DNA from: JAAYRQ01 sp035647235
GTDB taxonomy: Bacteria > Bacillota > Syntrophomonadia > Syntrophomonadales > Syntrophomonadaceae
Length of the DNA: 64,000 nt
Direction of reading: 5' to 3'
NCBI GenBank assembly: GCA_964514235.1
Contig: CAZEPV010000006.1
Span: 1-64,000 of the forward strand
Below are positions 42,267 to 50,998 of this stretch, one piece after another (positions within the stretch are counted from its first letter, which is position 1; the number at the start of each line of letters is the position of its first letter). A program made the translations under genes and the position numbers. Under the pieces are notes generated by a model. The model searched no databases and was not told the DNA's origin. It saw only the letters and a program-made list of their open reading frames with translations.

Positions 42267-43628
42267 TTATATTTTTGGCAGATTCCTTAAACTTCTTTTT
42301 AGTTCTTCATCGGAGAATTCTATATCTTCAGTTTCCCCAGATAAATACCGATCATAAGAATATAAGTCGATCTGTCCATGTCCACTAAGGTTAAATAGTA
42401 TAGTCTTGGATACCCCTTCTTCTTTGGCCTTAAGAGCTTCATCTATAGTAGCTCTTATTGCATGGGCAGATTCGGGAGCAGGTACTATACCTTCATTTTG
42501 AGCGAATAGTATGGCTGCCTCAAAAGTTGGATTTTGCTTTACGGCTATTGCATCGATTAAGCCATCGTGATATAGCTGACTAAGAAGTGGAGCTGCCCCA
42601 TGATATCTTAAACCACCTGCATGAATACCCGATGGGGTAAAATCGTGGCCTAGTGTATACATTTTAGTGACTGGAACTAAGCCCAATAAATCACCATAAT
42701 CATAGGCAAAAACCCCTTTGGTTAGTGATGGGCAAGCCGTAGGTTCAACTGCTAGTAAACTAATATTTTTCCCAGCTATTTTGTCAGGAATAAAGGGAAA
42801 AGCAATACCTGCAAAGTTGCTTCCACCGCCACAACATCCGATTACTATATCTGGATAATCATCGACCATCTCAAGTTGTAGTCTAGCCTCTTGCCCAATT
42901 ATAGATTGGTGCACACATACATGATTCAGTACACTACCTAAGGAATAATTGGTATCATCCCGTTTTAAGGCTTCCTCGACCGCTTCACTGATTGCGATGG
43001 CTAATGTGCCAGGACTATCTGGCTCTTTGGCTAATACATTTCTGCCACTTTCTGTCGTATCACTAGGACTAGGAATGCAAGTTCCACCATATAGTTCCAT
43101 TATAGATCTACGGTATGGTTTTTGGTAATAACTTACCTTAACCATGTAAACTACCGCTTCTAACCCAAAGTACTTACAAGCTAGTGACAATGCAGTCCCC
43201 CATTGTCCAGCACCAGTTTCAGTCGTAATCCTTTTAATCCCCTGAGCTTTATTAAAGAAAACTTGGGGTATGGCCGAATTAAACTTATGGCTGCCTACTG
43301 GACTAACCCCCTCATATTTATAGTAAATACGAGCTGGGGTATCTAAAGCCTTTTCTAAAGCATGAGCCCTATAAAGTGGTGATGGTCTGAACTGTTTGAA
43401 TAGTTCCCTCACCTCTTTGGGAATCTCAATATACCTTTCGGTAGATGCCTCCTGCCTTATAAGTTCTTTAGCAAAAATAGGTTCCAAATCAGCTGGGTTT
43501 AGGGGCTCCAAAGTCTTAGGATTAAGAGGTGGAGCTAAGGGATTGGGCATATCAGCCTGTACGTTGTACCAGAATTTAGGTAACTTCTCCTCGGGCAAAA
43601 TGATTTTGGTGAGCTCTTCTCTACTCAT
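42267..43628 (-). CDS. trpB2: Tryptophan synthase beta-like protein, TrpB2 type
   Basis: A 453-aa PLP enzyme, longer than TrpB1 (about 400 aa). The N-terminal extension (PLAPPLNPKTLEPLNPADLEPIFAKEL) is a TrpB2 mark. The PLP lysine lies in SPVGSHKFNSA, the phosphate site is CCGGGSNFAG, and TGAGQWGTALSLA is the catalytic segment. TrpB2 uses indole and serine (or phosphoserine in some lineages) to make tryptophan. There is no trpA or other trp gene near, so it probably salvages indole. It is monocistronic with its own terminator, divergent from the thiamine operon. Confidence 0.93.
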   Translation of the reverse strand: MSREELTKIILPEEKLPKFWYNVQADMPNPLAPPLNPKTLEPLNPADLEPIFAKELIRQEASTERYIEIPKEVRELFKQFRPSPLYRAHALEKALDTPARIYYKYEGVSPVGSHKFNSAIPQVFFNKAQGIKRITTETGAGQWGTALSLACKYFGLEAVVYMVKVSYYQKPYRRSIMELYGGTCIPSPSDTTESGRNVLAKEPDSPGTLAIAISEAVEEALKRDDTNYSLGSVLNHVCVHQSIIGQEARLQLEMVDDYPDIVIGCCGGGSNFAGIAFPFIPDKIAGKNISLLAVEPTACPSLTKGVFAYDYGDLLGLVPVTKMYTLGHDFTPSGIHAGGLRYHGAAPLLSQLYHDGLIDAIAVKQNPTFEAAILFAQNEGIVPAPESAHAIRATIDEALKAKEEGVSKTILFNLSGHGQIDLYSYDRYLSGETEDIEFSDEELKRSLRNLPKI

Positions 43629-43730
43629 CTCTTCTATCTCCTCTCATCTTATTTAATTAATTAAGGTTAATTAATAATGGTATTGTAACATATTATATTA
43701 TTATTTGCACAGGGTTTGAAAAAAATATAA

Positions 43731-43759
43731 TTGACCAGGGTATTTATTAATAGTATACT
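43731..43759 (+). promoter_or_regulatory. Sigma-A promoter of the thiamine-uptake operon
   Basis: TTGACC (43731-43736), 17-nt spacer, TATACT (43754-43759), leading straight into the TPP riboswitch. Confidence 0.8.
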
Positions 43760-43780
43760 CACATAAATGGAAAATAAACC

Positions 43781-43874
43781 AAAGGGGAGCTAGATCTATT
43801 CTGGCTGAGAGTAGACTCGTATTGAAGTCTTTACCCTTGAACCTGATCTGGGTAATGCCAGCGTAGGAAAGATA
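43781..43874 (+). promoter_or_regulatory. TPP riboswitch (THI element)
   Basis: Classic elements in order: AAGGGGAGC, CTGAGAG (43805-43811), ACCCTTGAACCTGATCTGGG and TAATGCCAGCGTAGGAA. It is followed by a terminator before the first gene, so TPP binding should stop transcription of the transport genes. Confidence 0.97.
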
Positions 43875-43891
43875 GGAATAGTATAATCTTA

Positions 43892-43917
43892 TGACTGCCT
43901 ACACAGGCGGTCTTTTT
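43892..43917 (+). terminator. Riboswitch-controlled terminator
   Basis: GACTGCCT-ACAC-AGGCGGTC followed by TTTTTTGTTTTT, located between the TPP aptamer and the first gene. Confidence 0.9.
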
Positions 43918-43940
43918 TGTTTTTGAAAGGGGGTTTAAAT

Positions 43941-44228
43941 ATGGCACTGTGCAATATGAGTCTGCAAATTTTACCCATGGTTCCCGAAGGGGATGTATAC
44001 GATGTGGTAGATGAGGTCATTAAGCTTATCCAAGCTTCCAAGCTTGAATACATGGTTGGACCGATGGAAACAACTATAGAAGGAGAATTAGACCAGTTAC
44101 TTGACCTAGTAAAAGAAGCCCAAGAAGTCTGTATTGCTGCTGGGGCAAACCGTGTAATTTCGGTAGTCAAGATAGATTACAAGCCAGATGGGGTGACTAT
44201 GGATGAAAAAGTCGGAAAATACCGTTAA
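43941..44228 (+). CDS. Thiamine-binding (MTH1187/YkoF-like) protein
   Basis: A 95-aa DUF77 protein (MTH1187 family, related to the YkoF thiamine/HMP-binding domain). The start is ATG 43941, 7 nt after AAAGGGGG. The fold pattern SLQILPMVPEGDVYDVVDEVIKLI and MVGPMETTIEGELDQLLDLV is characteristic. It likely binds thiamine or its pyrimidine precursor HMP in the cytoplasm. As the first gene behind a TPP riboswitch and overlapping the permease gene by 26 nt, its role in thiamine precursor uptake is well supported. Confidence 0.88.
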   Translation: MALCNMSLQILPMVPEGDVYDVVDEVIKLIQASKLEYMVGPMETTIEGELDQLLDLVKEAQEVCIAAGANRVISVVKIDYKPDGVTMDEKVGKYR

Positions 44229-44970
44229 AAAGGCTGCACCCTTAATTACTGCAATTTTTCTACTAGTATTATGGGAAGTAGCTGTCCGTCTGTATGCAGT
44301 AGAAGCTTGGATACTTCCAGGCCCTATTCAAGTAGCTAGGGCTTTAATAAATTCGGCTAATTTGCTATTATCTCATTCTATGACAACTATCATGGAAGCA
44401 ATTTTAGGTTTTACTTTTTCAATAATTTTAGCTATGATAGTTGCTTTTTTACTTACTAGTATAGATTGGTTAAAGCAAGCATTTTACCCACTTTTAATTG
44501 TTTCCCAAACTATTCCCCTTATTACCCTAGCTGTCTTGTTCACCATATGGTTTGGATGGGGACTTTTCCCTAAAGTTCTGATTGTTGTCCTAGTCTGTTT
44601 TTTTCCTATTACTATTAATCTTATTAATGGTCTAAATTCTGTGGATATAGATCAGGTCGGTTTATTCCATTCAATGGGGGCTAGTTCTTGGGATACCTTC
44701 AAAATGGTCAAGTTCCCTCATGCCCTGCCCGCTTTTTTTACCGGTTTGAAAATCTCTGCTACTTATAGCGTAATGGCAGCTGTAGTCGGAGAATGGTTGG
44801 GAGCTAAGAAGGGACTGGGTTATTTTATGACTATTACGCAAAAGAGCTTCGCTATTGATAAAGTGATAGCGGCAGTAGTAGTAATTTGTATTATAAGTCT
44901 AGGCTTAGTTAAATTAATAGAAATATTAGAACAGCTTTTGATACCCTGGAATCGAATGGAATCGAAATAA
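44203..44970 (+). CDS. ABC transporter permease for thiamine precursor (ThiX-like)
   Basis: A 255-aa BPD-type permease with about six transmembrane helices. The EAA-type loop is SMGASSWDTFKMVKFPHALPAFFTG. It is homologous to the SsuC/TauC/ThiX group. The TPP riboswitch and neighbouring NMT1-like binding protein indicate transport of a hydroxymethylpyrimidine-type precursor rather than sulfonates. It overlaps the 3' end of the YkoF-like gene. Confidence 0.88.
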   Translation: MKKSENTVKKAAPLITAIFLLVLWEVAVRLYAVEAWILPGPIQVARALINSANLLLSHSMTTIMEAILGFTFSIILAMIVAFLLTSIDWLKQAFYPLLIVSQTIPLITLAVLFTIWFGWGLFPKVLIVVLVCFFPITINLINGLNSVDIDQVGLFHSMGASSWDTFKMVKFPHALPAFFTGLKISATYSVMAAVVGEWLGAKKGLGYFMTITQKSFAIDKVIAAVVVICIISLGLVKLIEILEQLLIPWNRMESK

Positions 44971-44995
44971 GGATTTATAAAGAAAGGAATTTAAA

Positions 44996-45979
44996 ATGAA
45001 ATTAAAAAGGCTTTTAATTGTGGGTTTTGTCTTGATTTTAATGTTTTCTTTATGTGGATGCGAAATCAAGGAAGAAACCGACAATTTGCAGAATGTCACT
45101 ATTGTTTTAGACTGGTTTCCTAATACCAATCATACTGGTCTTTATGTGGCTGACCAAAAAAATTACTATGCAGAGGAAGGGCTGGCTGTAGAAATAGTAC
45201 AACCAACCGAGGGTGGAACCGCCCAATTAATCGGGGCCGGTAAAGGTGATTTTGGTATAAGTTATCAAGAGGAAGTTCTGATGGCTCGGGACAGCCATAT
45301 CCCTGTAAAAGCTATAGCGGCTATTATTCAACATAATACTGGGGGTTATGCCTCTCCCGTAGAAAAGGGGATTACTTCGCCTGCCGACTTTATATATAGG
45401 ACATACGGTGGAGCAGGCACTCCATCTGAGTCCGCATTACTTAAAGCGCTTATGCAGAATTATGAACAAGATGTAACTGCTATAAATCAGATTAACATAG
45501 GCTCGGCCGACTTTTTCACTAGCATAGAAAAGGATATAGATTTCAGCTTAATTTATTATGGCTGGACTGGTGTTGAAGCGGAAATCAGGGGGATTGAAAT
45601 TGATTTTATTCCCTTAAAAGATGAAGATGACAGATTAGATTTTTATACCCCAGTAATAATCACGAATGAGAATAAAATAAAAAATGACGCTTTGTTAATA
45701 GAAAAATTTATGCGGGCTACCAGTAAAGGTTATGAATATGCCATCAATAATCCCATTGAAGCTGCAGATATACTAGTTAAGGCGGTCCCCGAATTAGATA
45801 AGGATCTAGTCAAAGCTAGTCAAAAATATTTAGCTAATGAATATAAAAGTGATGCTGATAAATGGGGAGAAATCGAATTAGAAAGATGGGAAGGCTTTAC
45901 TAACTTCATGTACGATAATAACTTGATTACTGAAAAAATCGAAGCCGAACAGGCCTTTACTAATAAGTTCTTACCATAG
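44996..45979 (+). CDS. ABC transporter substrate-binding lipoprotein (ThiY/NMT1-like)
   Basis: A 327-aa exported lipoprotein: signal ending LMFSLCGC with the lipidated Cys, then an NMT1/THI5-like domain (VTIVLDWFPNTNHTGLYVADQKNYY, GLAVEIVQPTEGGTAQLIGAGKGDFGISYQ). This sequence pattern is typical of pyrimidine-precursor binding proteins (ThiY). Placement between the permease and ATPase genes completes a standard importer. Confidence 0.9.
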   Translation: MKLKRLLIVGFVLILMFSLCGCEIKEETDNLQNVTIVLDWFPNTNHTGLYVADQKNYYAEEGLAVEIVQPTEGGTAQLIGAGKGDFGISYQEEVLMARDSHIPVKAIAAIIQHNTGGYASPVEKGITSPADFIYRTYGGAGTPSESALLKALMQNYEQDVTAINQINIGSADFFTSIEKDIDFSLIYYGWTGVEAEIRGIEIDFIPLKDEDDRLDFYTPVIITNENKIKNDALLIEKFMRATSKGYEYAINNPIEAADILVKAVPELDKDLVKASQKYLANEYKSDADKWGEIELERWEGFTNFMYDNNLITEKIEAEQAFTNKFLP

Positions 45980-46001
45980 ATTTTCCTAGGGGGATTTATT
46001 A

Positions 46002-46718
46002 ATGTCAGAAATAATAGTGGAAAATATAAGCAAGACATTTGGACAATTAGATACACTAGATAACATTTCTCTTGAGGCCAGAAACCATGAATTTATTGTG
46101 ATTTTGGGTCCTAGCGGTTGCGGCAAGAGTACTCTTTTTCATATAATTTCTGGTTTAATAAGCCCAGATAGTGGCGCTGTATATATTAATGGTTCAGATT
46201 GGACCGGTAAAACTGGACGGGTGGGTTATATGCAGCAAAAAGATTTGCTTTTGCCCTCTAAAAATATTTTAACCAATATAGCCATCCCCCTTTTATTGAA
46301 AGGTGAAGAAAGAAAACTAGCTTATAAAAAAGTCCAGAAAAAGTTAGCTGATTTTGGCCTGGAAGGTTTTGAAAAGCACTATCCTCGGCAATTATCAGGC
46401 GGTATGAGGCAGAGGGCTGCACTTTTAAGGACCTTTATCTTTACTAAAGACATTTTGCTTTTGGATGAACCTTTTGCCTCGCTAGATGCCATAACCCGAA
46501 GGAAAATGCATTTATGGTTAAAGGAACTGTGGGCCAAGTATAATTCCCTAGTTATGTTTATAACCCATGATATTGAAGAAGCCTTGATGCTGGCTGATAG
46601 AATTTATGTTTTATCACCACGCCCGGCTAGGGTAAAAGCGGAATTTAATTTGGGCTTTTACCCTTCAGTCCTAGAAAAAGAAAAATTAAAAAAAGAACTA
46701 CTGGCTTTACTAGAATAA
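46002..46718 (+). CDS. ABC transporter ATP-binding protein (ThiZ-like)
   Basis: A 238-aa ATPase: Walker A GPSGCGKSTLFH, Q-loop GYMQQKDLLLP, signature LSGGMRQRAALLRTF, Walker B LLLDEPFASLD and the switch histidine in FITHDIEEA. It energises the importer formed with the permease and lipoprotein upstream. It is the last gene of the riboswitch operon, converging on the PBP1A gene after 10 nt with no evident terminator between. Confidence 0.92.
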   Translation: MSEIIVENISKTFGQLDTLDNISLEARNHEFIVILGPSGCGKSTLFHIISGLISPDSGAVYINGSDWTGKTGRVGYMQQKDLLLPSKNILTNIAIPLLLKGEERKLAYKKVQKKLADFGLEGFEKHYPRQLSGGMRQRAALLRTFIFTKDILLLDEPFASLDAITRRKMHLWLKELWAKYNSLVMFITHDIEEALMLADRIYVLSPRPARVKAEFNLGFYPSVLEKEKLKKELLALLE

Positions 46719-46728
46719 GATGATTAAG

Positions 46729-48765
46729 CTATTCAATAATAAGCGGTACTTCCTCTGGTAGTACTGAATCATCGGTCTCAGGATCTTCTTCAGGAATTTC
46801 TGAGATAGGTGGAGTTAGCATAATATCATCTTCATCGGGGATAAGATCTATTTCCTCCTCTTCTAGTTCGTCTGTAAGCTCTCCTTCCTCTTCCTCCTCA
46901 GACTCATACTCATCGTCTTCTTCCTCCTCAACAGGAGCCGGTGGCGGTGGTGGAGGTGCTTCTTTTAAAAGCCGATTATATATCAAGTTGTTCATATAGT
47001 CCCTCCATATAGGACCAGCTACTGTACCACCATAGCTACCGTATCCCGTCACAGGTTTACCATCACTATTACCAACCCACACTGCAGTAACTAACTCCGA
47101 GGTATAGCCTACATACCACAAATCACGACTGTCTGTCGTAGTTCCCGTTTTACCTCCACTAGCTATGCTTACACGGGCAGGAGTACCAGTTCCATAGGAA
47201 ACTACGTCTTTTAAAATGGAATCCATAGCTTCTGTGGTTTTATTTTTGAAAACCCTTTTTTCATTTAAGCGTGGACCGAATAGGTTTTTACCCCGTTCGT
47301 CTACTATTTTTTGTATAGTAAAATGTTCTTTGAAAATCCCTTTAGATGGAAAAGTGGCATAGGCTGCAGCCATTTGCAGTGGTGATATGCCCTTACTCAT
47401 TCCCCCTAATGCTAGGGCTAAGTTTTTATCATCATCAGTAATGCTAGTAATGCCCAAGCTTTGCAGATATTTAATGGCTTTATCCATTTTAAGCATTTCT
47501 AGAAGCTCAACAGCTGCAATATTATGTGAACGGACAATTGCTTCCCTGACTGTGGTAGTGTGAGGACTATCTGTCCCAAAGTTTTTTGGTTGGTAATTAT
47601 TAAAATTACGCTCTTTATTATTTAAAGTAGTATTATCATTAATAAGTCCTTCATTTATGGCGGCAGCATAAATAAGCGGCTTGATAGCTGAGCCAGGTTG
47701 GCGGGCTATAACGGCCATGTTAAGTTGATTTTTTTCAAAATCATCCCCCCCTACCATCGCTTTGATTTCCCCTGTTCCTGGATTTAATGATACCAGTGCT
47801 GCATCTTGAGCCTTGATACCCCGATAAGTAAAACTAGCCACATTATTGTGTAAGGCTTTCTCAGCCGCTAACTGCATCTGGGGATCAATTGTAGTATAAA
47901 TTTTTAAACCACCTTGGTACAATTTCTGAGCGCCTACTATATCTTCCAAAAGGGCGGTTAAATAGGATATATAATAAGGATGTTTAGTGGTATGGGCTGG
48001 CTTATAAGGTAGGACATTAATCGACTCTTTTAGCATTTCCTCCCCTTCCTCAGCATTTATATAAGCTTGGCTAACTAAATTGTTCACGACTATTGTTTGC
48101 CGCTTTTTGACCCTTTCCATATTATCATCGGGCCGATAATATTCTGGGGCTTGAATCATACCAGCTAATGTAGTTATTTCTCCTGCACTTAGATTCATTA
48201 CGTCTTTGCCAAAGTAAGTTAAAGCAGCACATTGCATACCCGAACAGCCTCTACCTATATATATTTCATTAAGATACATATTGAGTATCGCTTCTTTACT
48301 ATACTTATCCTCAATAGCAGTAGCTATAAATACTTCTTTTATTTTCCTGGTATAAGTTTTCTCCTGATTTAAAAATAAGGTTCTAGCTAATTGCTGAGTT
48401 ATAGTACTGCCACCTTCTGATTTGTGTCCCCGTTTCAAATTATTCCATATGGCTCGGCCAATTCCACGTGAATCCAGGCCATTATGTTCATAAAAACGCT
48501 TATCCTCTGTAGCTACTACAGCTTTTTTCATTAATTCTGGAAAGTCCTTACTGTATTCTTTTTTGTAACCCATTTTTGTCATTTCAGTATTATCATTGTA
48601 GTAGACTGTAGTTTGTTCTTTTATTTCATACTCCCATTTGTTTACACCAGTTACAAATTGGGCTAAGCTCATAGTCGATTTGGCTAATGATAAGCCTATA
48701 GTAAAAAATAATATGAAAATTAAGATGCCAACTAAAAAAGTAGCTAGTCTTGCTAAAGATTTCAA
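46729..48765 (-). CDS. Class A penicillin-binding protein (PBP1A family) with acidic tail
   Basis: A 678-aa bifunctional murein synthase. It has an N-terminal membrane helix (about 10-30), glycosyltransferase motifs ATEDKRFYEHNGLDSRGIGRA (named parts EDKRFYEHNG) and GGSTITQQLARTLFL, then transpeptidase motifs PGSAIKP (SxxK), SHN and KTGTT. The last about 70 residues are nearly all D, E, P, S, T (for example EEEEDDEYESEEEEEGE), which I do not see in typical family members. It is a single gene, convergent with the thiamine operon. Confidence 0.95.
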   Translation of the reverse strand: MKSLARLATFLVGILIFILFFTIGLSLAKSTMSLAQFVTGVNKWEYEIKEQTTVYYNDNTEMTKMGYKKEYSKDFPELMKKAVVATEDKRFYEHNGLDSRGIGRAIWNNLKRGHKSEGGSTITQQLARTLFLNQEKTYTRKIKEVFIATAIEDKYSKEAILNMYLNEIYIGRGCSGMQCAALTYFGKDVMNLSAGEITTLAGMIQAPEYYRPDDNMERVKKRQTIVVNNLVSQAYINAEEGEEMLKESINVLPYKPAHTTKHPYYISYLTALLEDIVGAQKLYQGGLKIYTTIDPQMQLAAEKALHNNVASFTYRGIKAQDAALVSLNPGTGEIKAMVGGDDFEKNQLNMAVIARQPGSAIKPLIYAAAINEGLINDNTTLNNKERNFNNYQPKNFGTDSPHTTTVREAIVRSHNIAAVELLEMLKMDKAIKYLQSLGITSITDDDKNLALALGGMSKGISPLQMAAAYATFPSKGIFKEHFTIQKIVDERGKNLFGPRLNEKRVFKNKTTEAMDSILKDVVSYGTGTPARVSIASGGKTGTTTDSRDLWYVGYTSELVTAVWVGNSDGKPVTGYGSYGGTVAGPIWRDYMNNLIYNRLLKEAPPPPPPAPVEEEEDDEYESEEEEEGELTDELEEEEIDLIPDEDDIMLTPPISEIPEEDPETDDSVLPEEVPLIIE

Positions 48766-48889
48766 TTTATCCTAACCCCTCCCTTAAATATTAGTTATCG
48801 GGGAAATATTGCCTAAACTAATTATTGCCTAAGCTGAGATAATTCTACCCTTATGATAATATTATATTATTTCTAGCGCAAAATAAGTC

Positions 48890-48910
48890 AAAAAAAAACC
48901 GCTAGGCGGT
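48890..48910 (-). terminator. Terminator after the dehydratase-activase gene
   Basis: ACCGC-CTA-GCGGT followed by TTTTTTTTT on the minus strand; short stem with a strong T run. Confidence 0.75.
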
Positions 48911-48915
48911 CTTTT

Positions 48916-49893
48916 TCAAACTACTGCTTGGCTTTTCAAGGAGAGCTCCCACTTTTTACACTTATCCCCCCAATAAGTCAGTATTTCCTCATTTCTTTTT
49001 ATCCTAACCACTTCACATAGGTTGGGACACCCTTTACACTCAAAACTACTAGAAACAAAATTGCCCTCTTGGATAAATTTATCCCCCCTAAAATTAGTAC
49101 TATTTTTCAACTTTACTTGTTCTTTAGCTAATATAGCTGCGCCAACTGCTCCCATAACATTATAATGTTCGGGTACGTCTACTGGCAGCTTTAATACTTT
49201 TTCAAAGGCTATTTTTAGCCCTTCATTAGCAGCTACTCCACCTTGAAAGACCACTGGGGGTTCAATTTTTTTCCCTTTGCCCACATTATTTAAATAATTT
49301 CGGACTAATGCTTCACATAAACCCATTAAAATATCAGCCATAGGGTAACCCATTTGCTGTTTGTGAATCATATCAGATTCAGCAAAAACACCACACCTAC
49401 CTGCAATCCGAACTGGTTGATTAGACATTATCGCTGTGGAGCCAAATTTTTCAATGGGGATATTTAACCTAGATGCTTGTTGGTCAATAAATGAACCAGT
49501 CCCAGCTGCACAGACAGTATTCATAGCGAAGTCATGTACAATCTCATCCCGCAGCAAAATCAACTTAGAATCTTGCCCCCCAATTTCTATAATTGTCCTA
49601 ACCCCAGGATATAGGAAGGAAGCGGCTACCCCATGGGCAGTTATTTCATTTTTCACCACATCAGCCCCTAATAGTACATCGGCTAAAACACGCCCACTAC
49701 CAGTACTTCCTACCCCTTTAATATCAGCTACATCATCTATGCTATCTCTGATTAAGCTGTAGCCTTCTTTAATCGCCTGCACTGGGTTACCATTAGTACG
49801 CATATATATTTTTTCTTTTAAATTATAATCTTCATCAAGCAAGATAAAATTACTGGAAACAGAACCTATATCAACCCCAAAATAATAGGACAT
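48916..49893 (-). CDS. Acyl-CoA dehydratase activase (HgdC/BcrA-D/BadF family)
   Basis: A 325-aa ASKHA-fold ATPase. The phosphate loop is YFGVDIGSVSSNFILLD, then IEIGGQDSK, CAAGTGSFIDQQA and a cysteine in AGRCGVFAESDMIH; two cysteines of the intersubunit [4Fe-4S] site are likely these. A C-terminal CKGCPNLCEVVRI adds a C-x2-C-x3-C extension. Family members energise 2-hydroxyacyl-CoA dehydratases or benzoyl-CoA reductases by one-electron transfer. No dehydratase subunits are in the window. It follows two DUF2229-type genes and appears to be the third gene of that group. Confidence 0.87.
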   Translation of the reverse strand: MSYYFGVDIGSVSSNFILLDEDYNLKEKIYMRTNGNPVQAIKEGYSLIRDSIDDVADIKGVGSTGSGRVLADVLLGADVVKNEITAHGVAASFLYPGVRTIIEIGGQDSKLILLRDEIVHDFAMNTVCAAGTGSFIDQQASRLNIPIEKFGSTAIMSNQPVRIAGRCGVFAESDMIHKQQMGYPMADILMGLCEALVRNYLNNVGKGKKIEPPVVFQGGVAANEGLKIAFEKVLKLPVDVPEHYNVMGAVGAAILAKEQVKLKNSTNFRGDKFIQEGNFVSSSFECKGCPNLCEVVRIKRNEEILTYWGDKCKKWELSLKSQAVV

Positions 49894-49906
49894 AATCTTT
49901 CCTCCC

Positions 49907-50998
49907 TTAGACAGTCATCTTTTGCATTTGTTTTTTCCTCCAAAGCATATCTACAAAAGCTTCAATTCTAGTACTTATGCCTGCAAGTCCAGAATGTTCA
50001 TCAAAATATAAGGTCATGCAGGGGATATTTTCTTCCCTACTAACCTTGCCCAAAATCTGATGGGCTACAATTTCTGGCATACAAGTTAATGGACCTATTT
50101 GGATTAAGCCATCATAACCCTCCTGAGCAAAGTTTACCGCAAAGCCAACAGTTTCCCAGCCATGACCCCCAACCCAATAGTCCAAATAAGGCTCGGCACA
50201 AGCTAAGATTTCCTGGCGATTGGATTTTTTCACTTTGCCATAAAGCAGGTGGTCATTTACCCAATCACTGGTATAAATAGACCTAGTAATATAGGCATTT
50301 AACCGTCCCAAATGACGGATTATATCGTAATTAGTGCTGGGTTCTAGTATGGTATATATCTCTCCGATTAAACCTATTTTTAAAACCTCGTTATTGCTTA
50401 GTGGTAAATCCTCCATCTTCCTTAGATAACTTGCTACAAGCATATCCACTTGCCCTTTATCTACAGCATTATCTATCTCTACTAGTGATTCATCATATAA
50501 CTTTTCCATTTTTATTTTATTTATTACCCGAGGCAAAAGATATTCCAACTTTTTTTCCATAACCTCTACTGCCCTTAATTTGTACCAGGCAAATCTAACT
50601 GCTTTTATAGCTGCGTAAAATGAAACATTTTGAGCTAATGCCTTAACTTGGGCAAAAAGCTCGGTTACCTTAAAATCTGGAGCTTCCAAAACTACCATCT
50701 TAAATTCATAGCCTAGATCATGCAGAATATCCCGCTCTACTTGGGCATAGTAGCCAAAGCGACAGGGTCCCCATCCTCCAGCCATAACAACTGTATTTGC
50801 CCCCTTTTCCATTGCTTCAATAAAATTGCCTACATTTATTTTTAAAGGCATACAAGCAAATTCAGGTGAATATTTAATACCCAACTCCAAAGTTCTATTT
50901 GTTATGGGTGGTGGCGGTATTACCTCGAGTCTTAACCCTTTTAACAAAGCTTTAATTGCAATATGGGTATTACCCATATGCGGAAAAGTTACTTTCAT
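49907..50998 (-). CDS. Acyl-CoA dehydratase activase-related protein (DUF2229 type), gene A
   Basis: A 363-aa protein homologous to the later portion of large activase-fusion proteins: FACMPLKINVGNF, AGGWGPCRFGYYAQVERDIL, VGGHGWETVGFA and IQIGPLTCMPEIVAHQIL...IPCMTLYFDEHSG. Conserved cysteines (in SPEFACMP, GPCRFGY, LTCMPE) could ligate an Fe-S cluster as in HgdAB-like folds. It overlaps gene B upstream by 29 nt and is 13 nt before the activase gene. Function is unknown beyond a dehydratase-like fold. Confidence 0.75.
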   Translation of the reverse strand: MKVTFPHMGNTHIAIKALLKGLRLEVIPPPPITNRTLELGIKYSPEFACMPLKINVGNFIEAMEKGANTVVMAGGWGPCRFGYYAQVERDILHDLGYEFKMVVLEAPDFKVTELFAQVKALAQNVSFYAAIKAVRFAWYKLRAVEVMEKKLEYLLPRVINKIKMEKLYDESLVEIDNAVDKGQVDMLVASYLRKMEDLPLSNNEVLKIGLIGEIYTILEPSTNYDIIRHLGRLNAYITRSIYTSDWVNDHLLYGKVKKSNRQEILACAEPYLDYWVGGHGWETVGFAVNFAQEGYDGLIQIGPLTCMPEIVAHQILGKVSREENIPCMTLYFDEHSGLAGISTRIEAFVDMLWRKKQMQKMTV

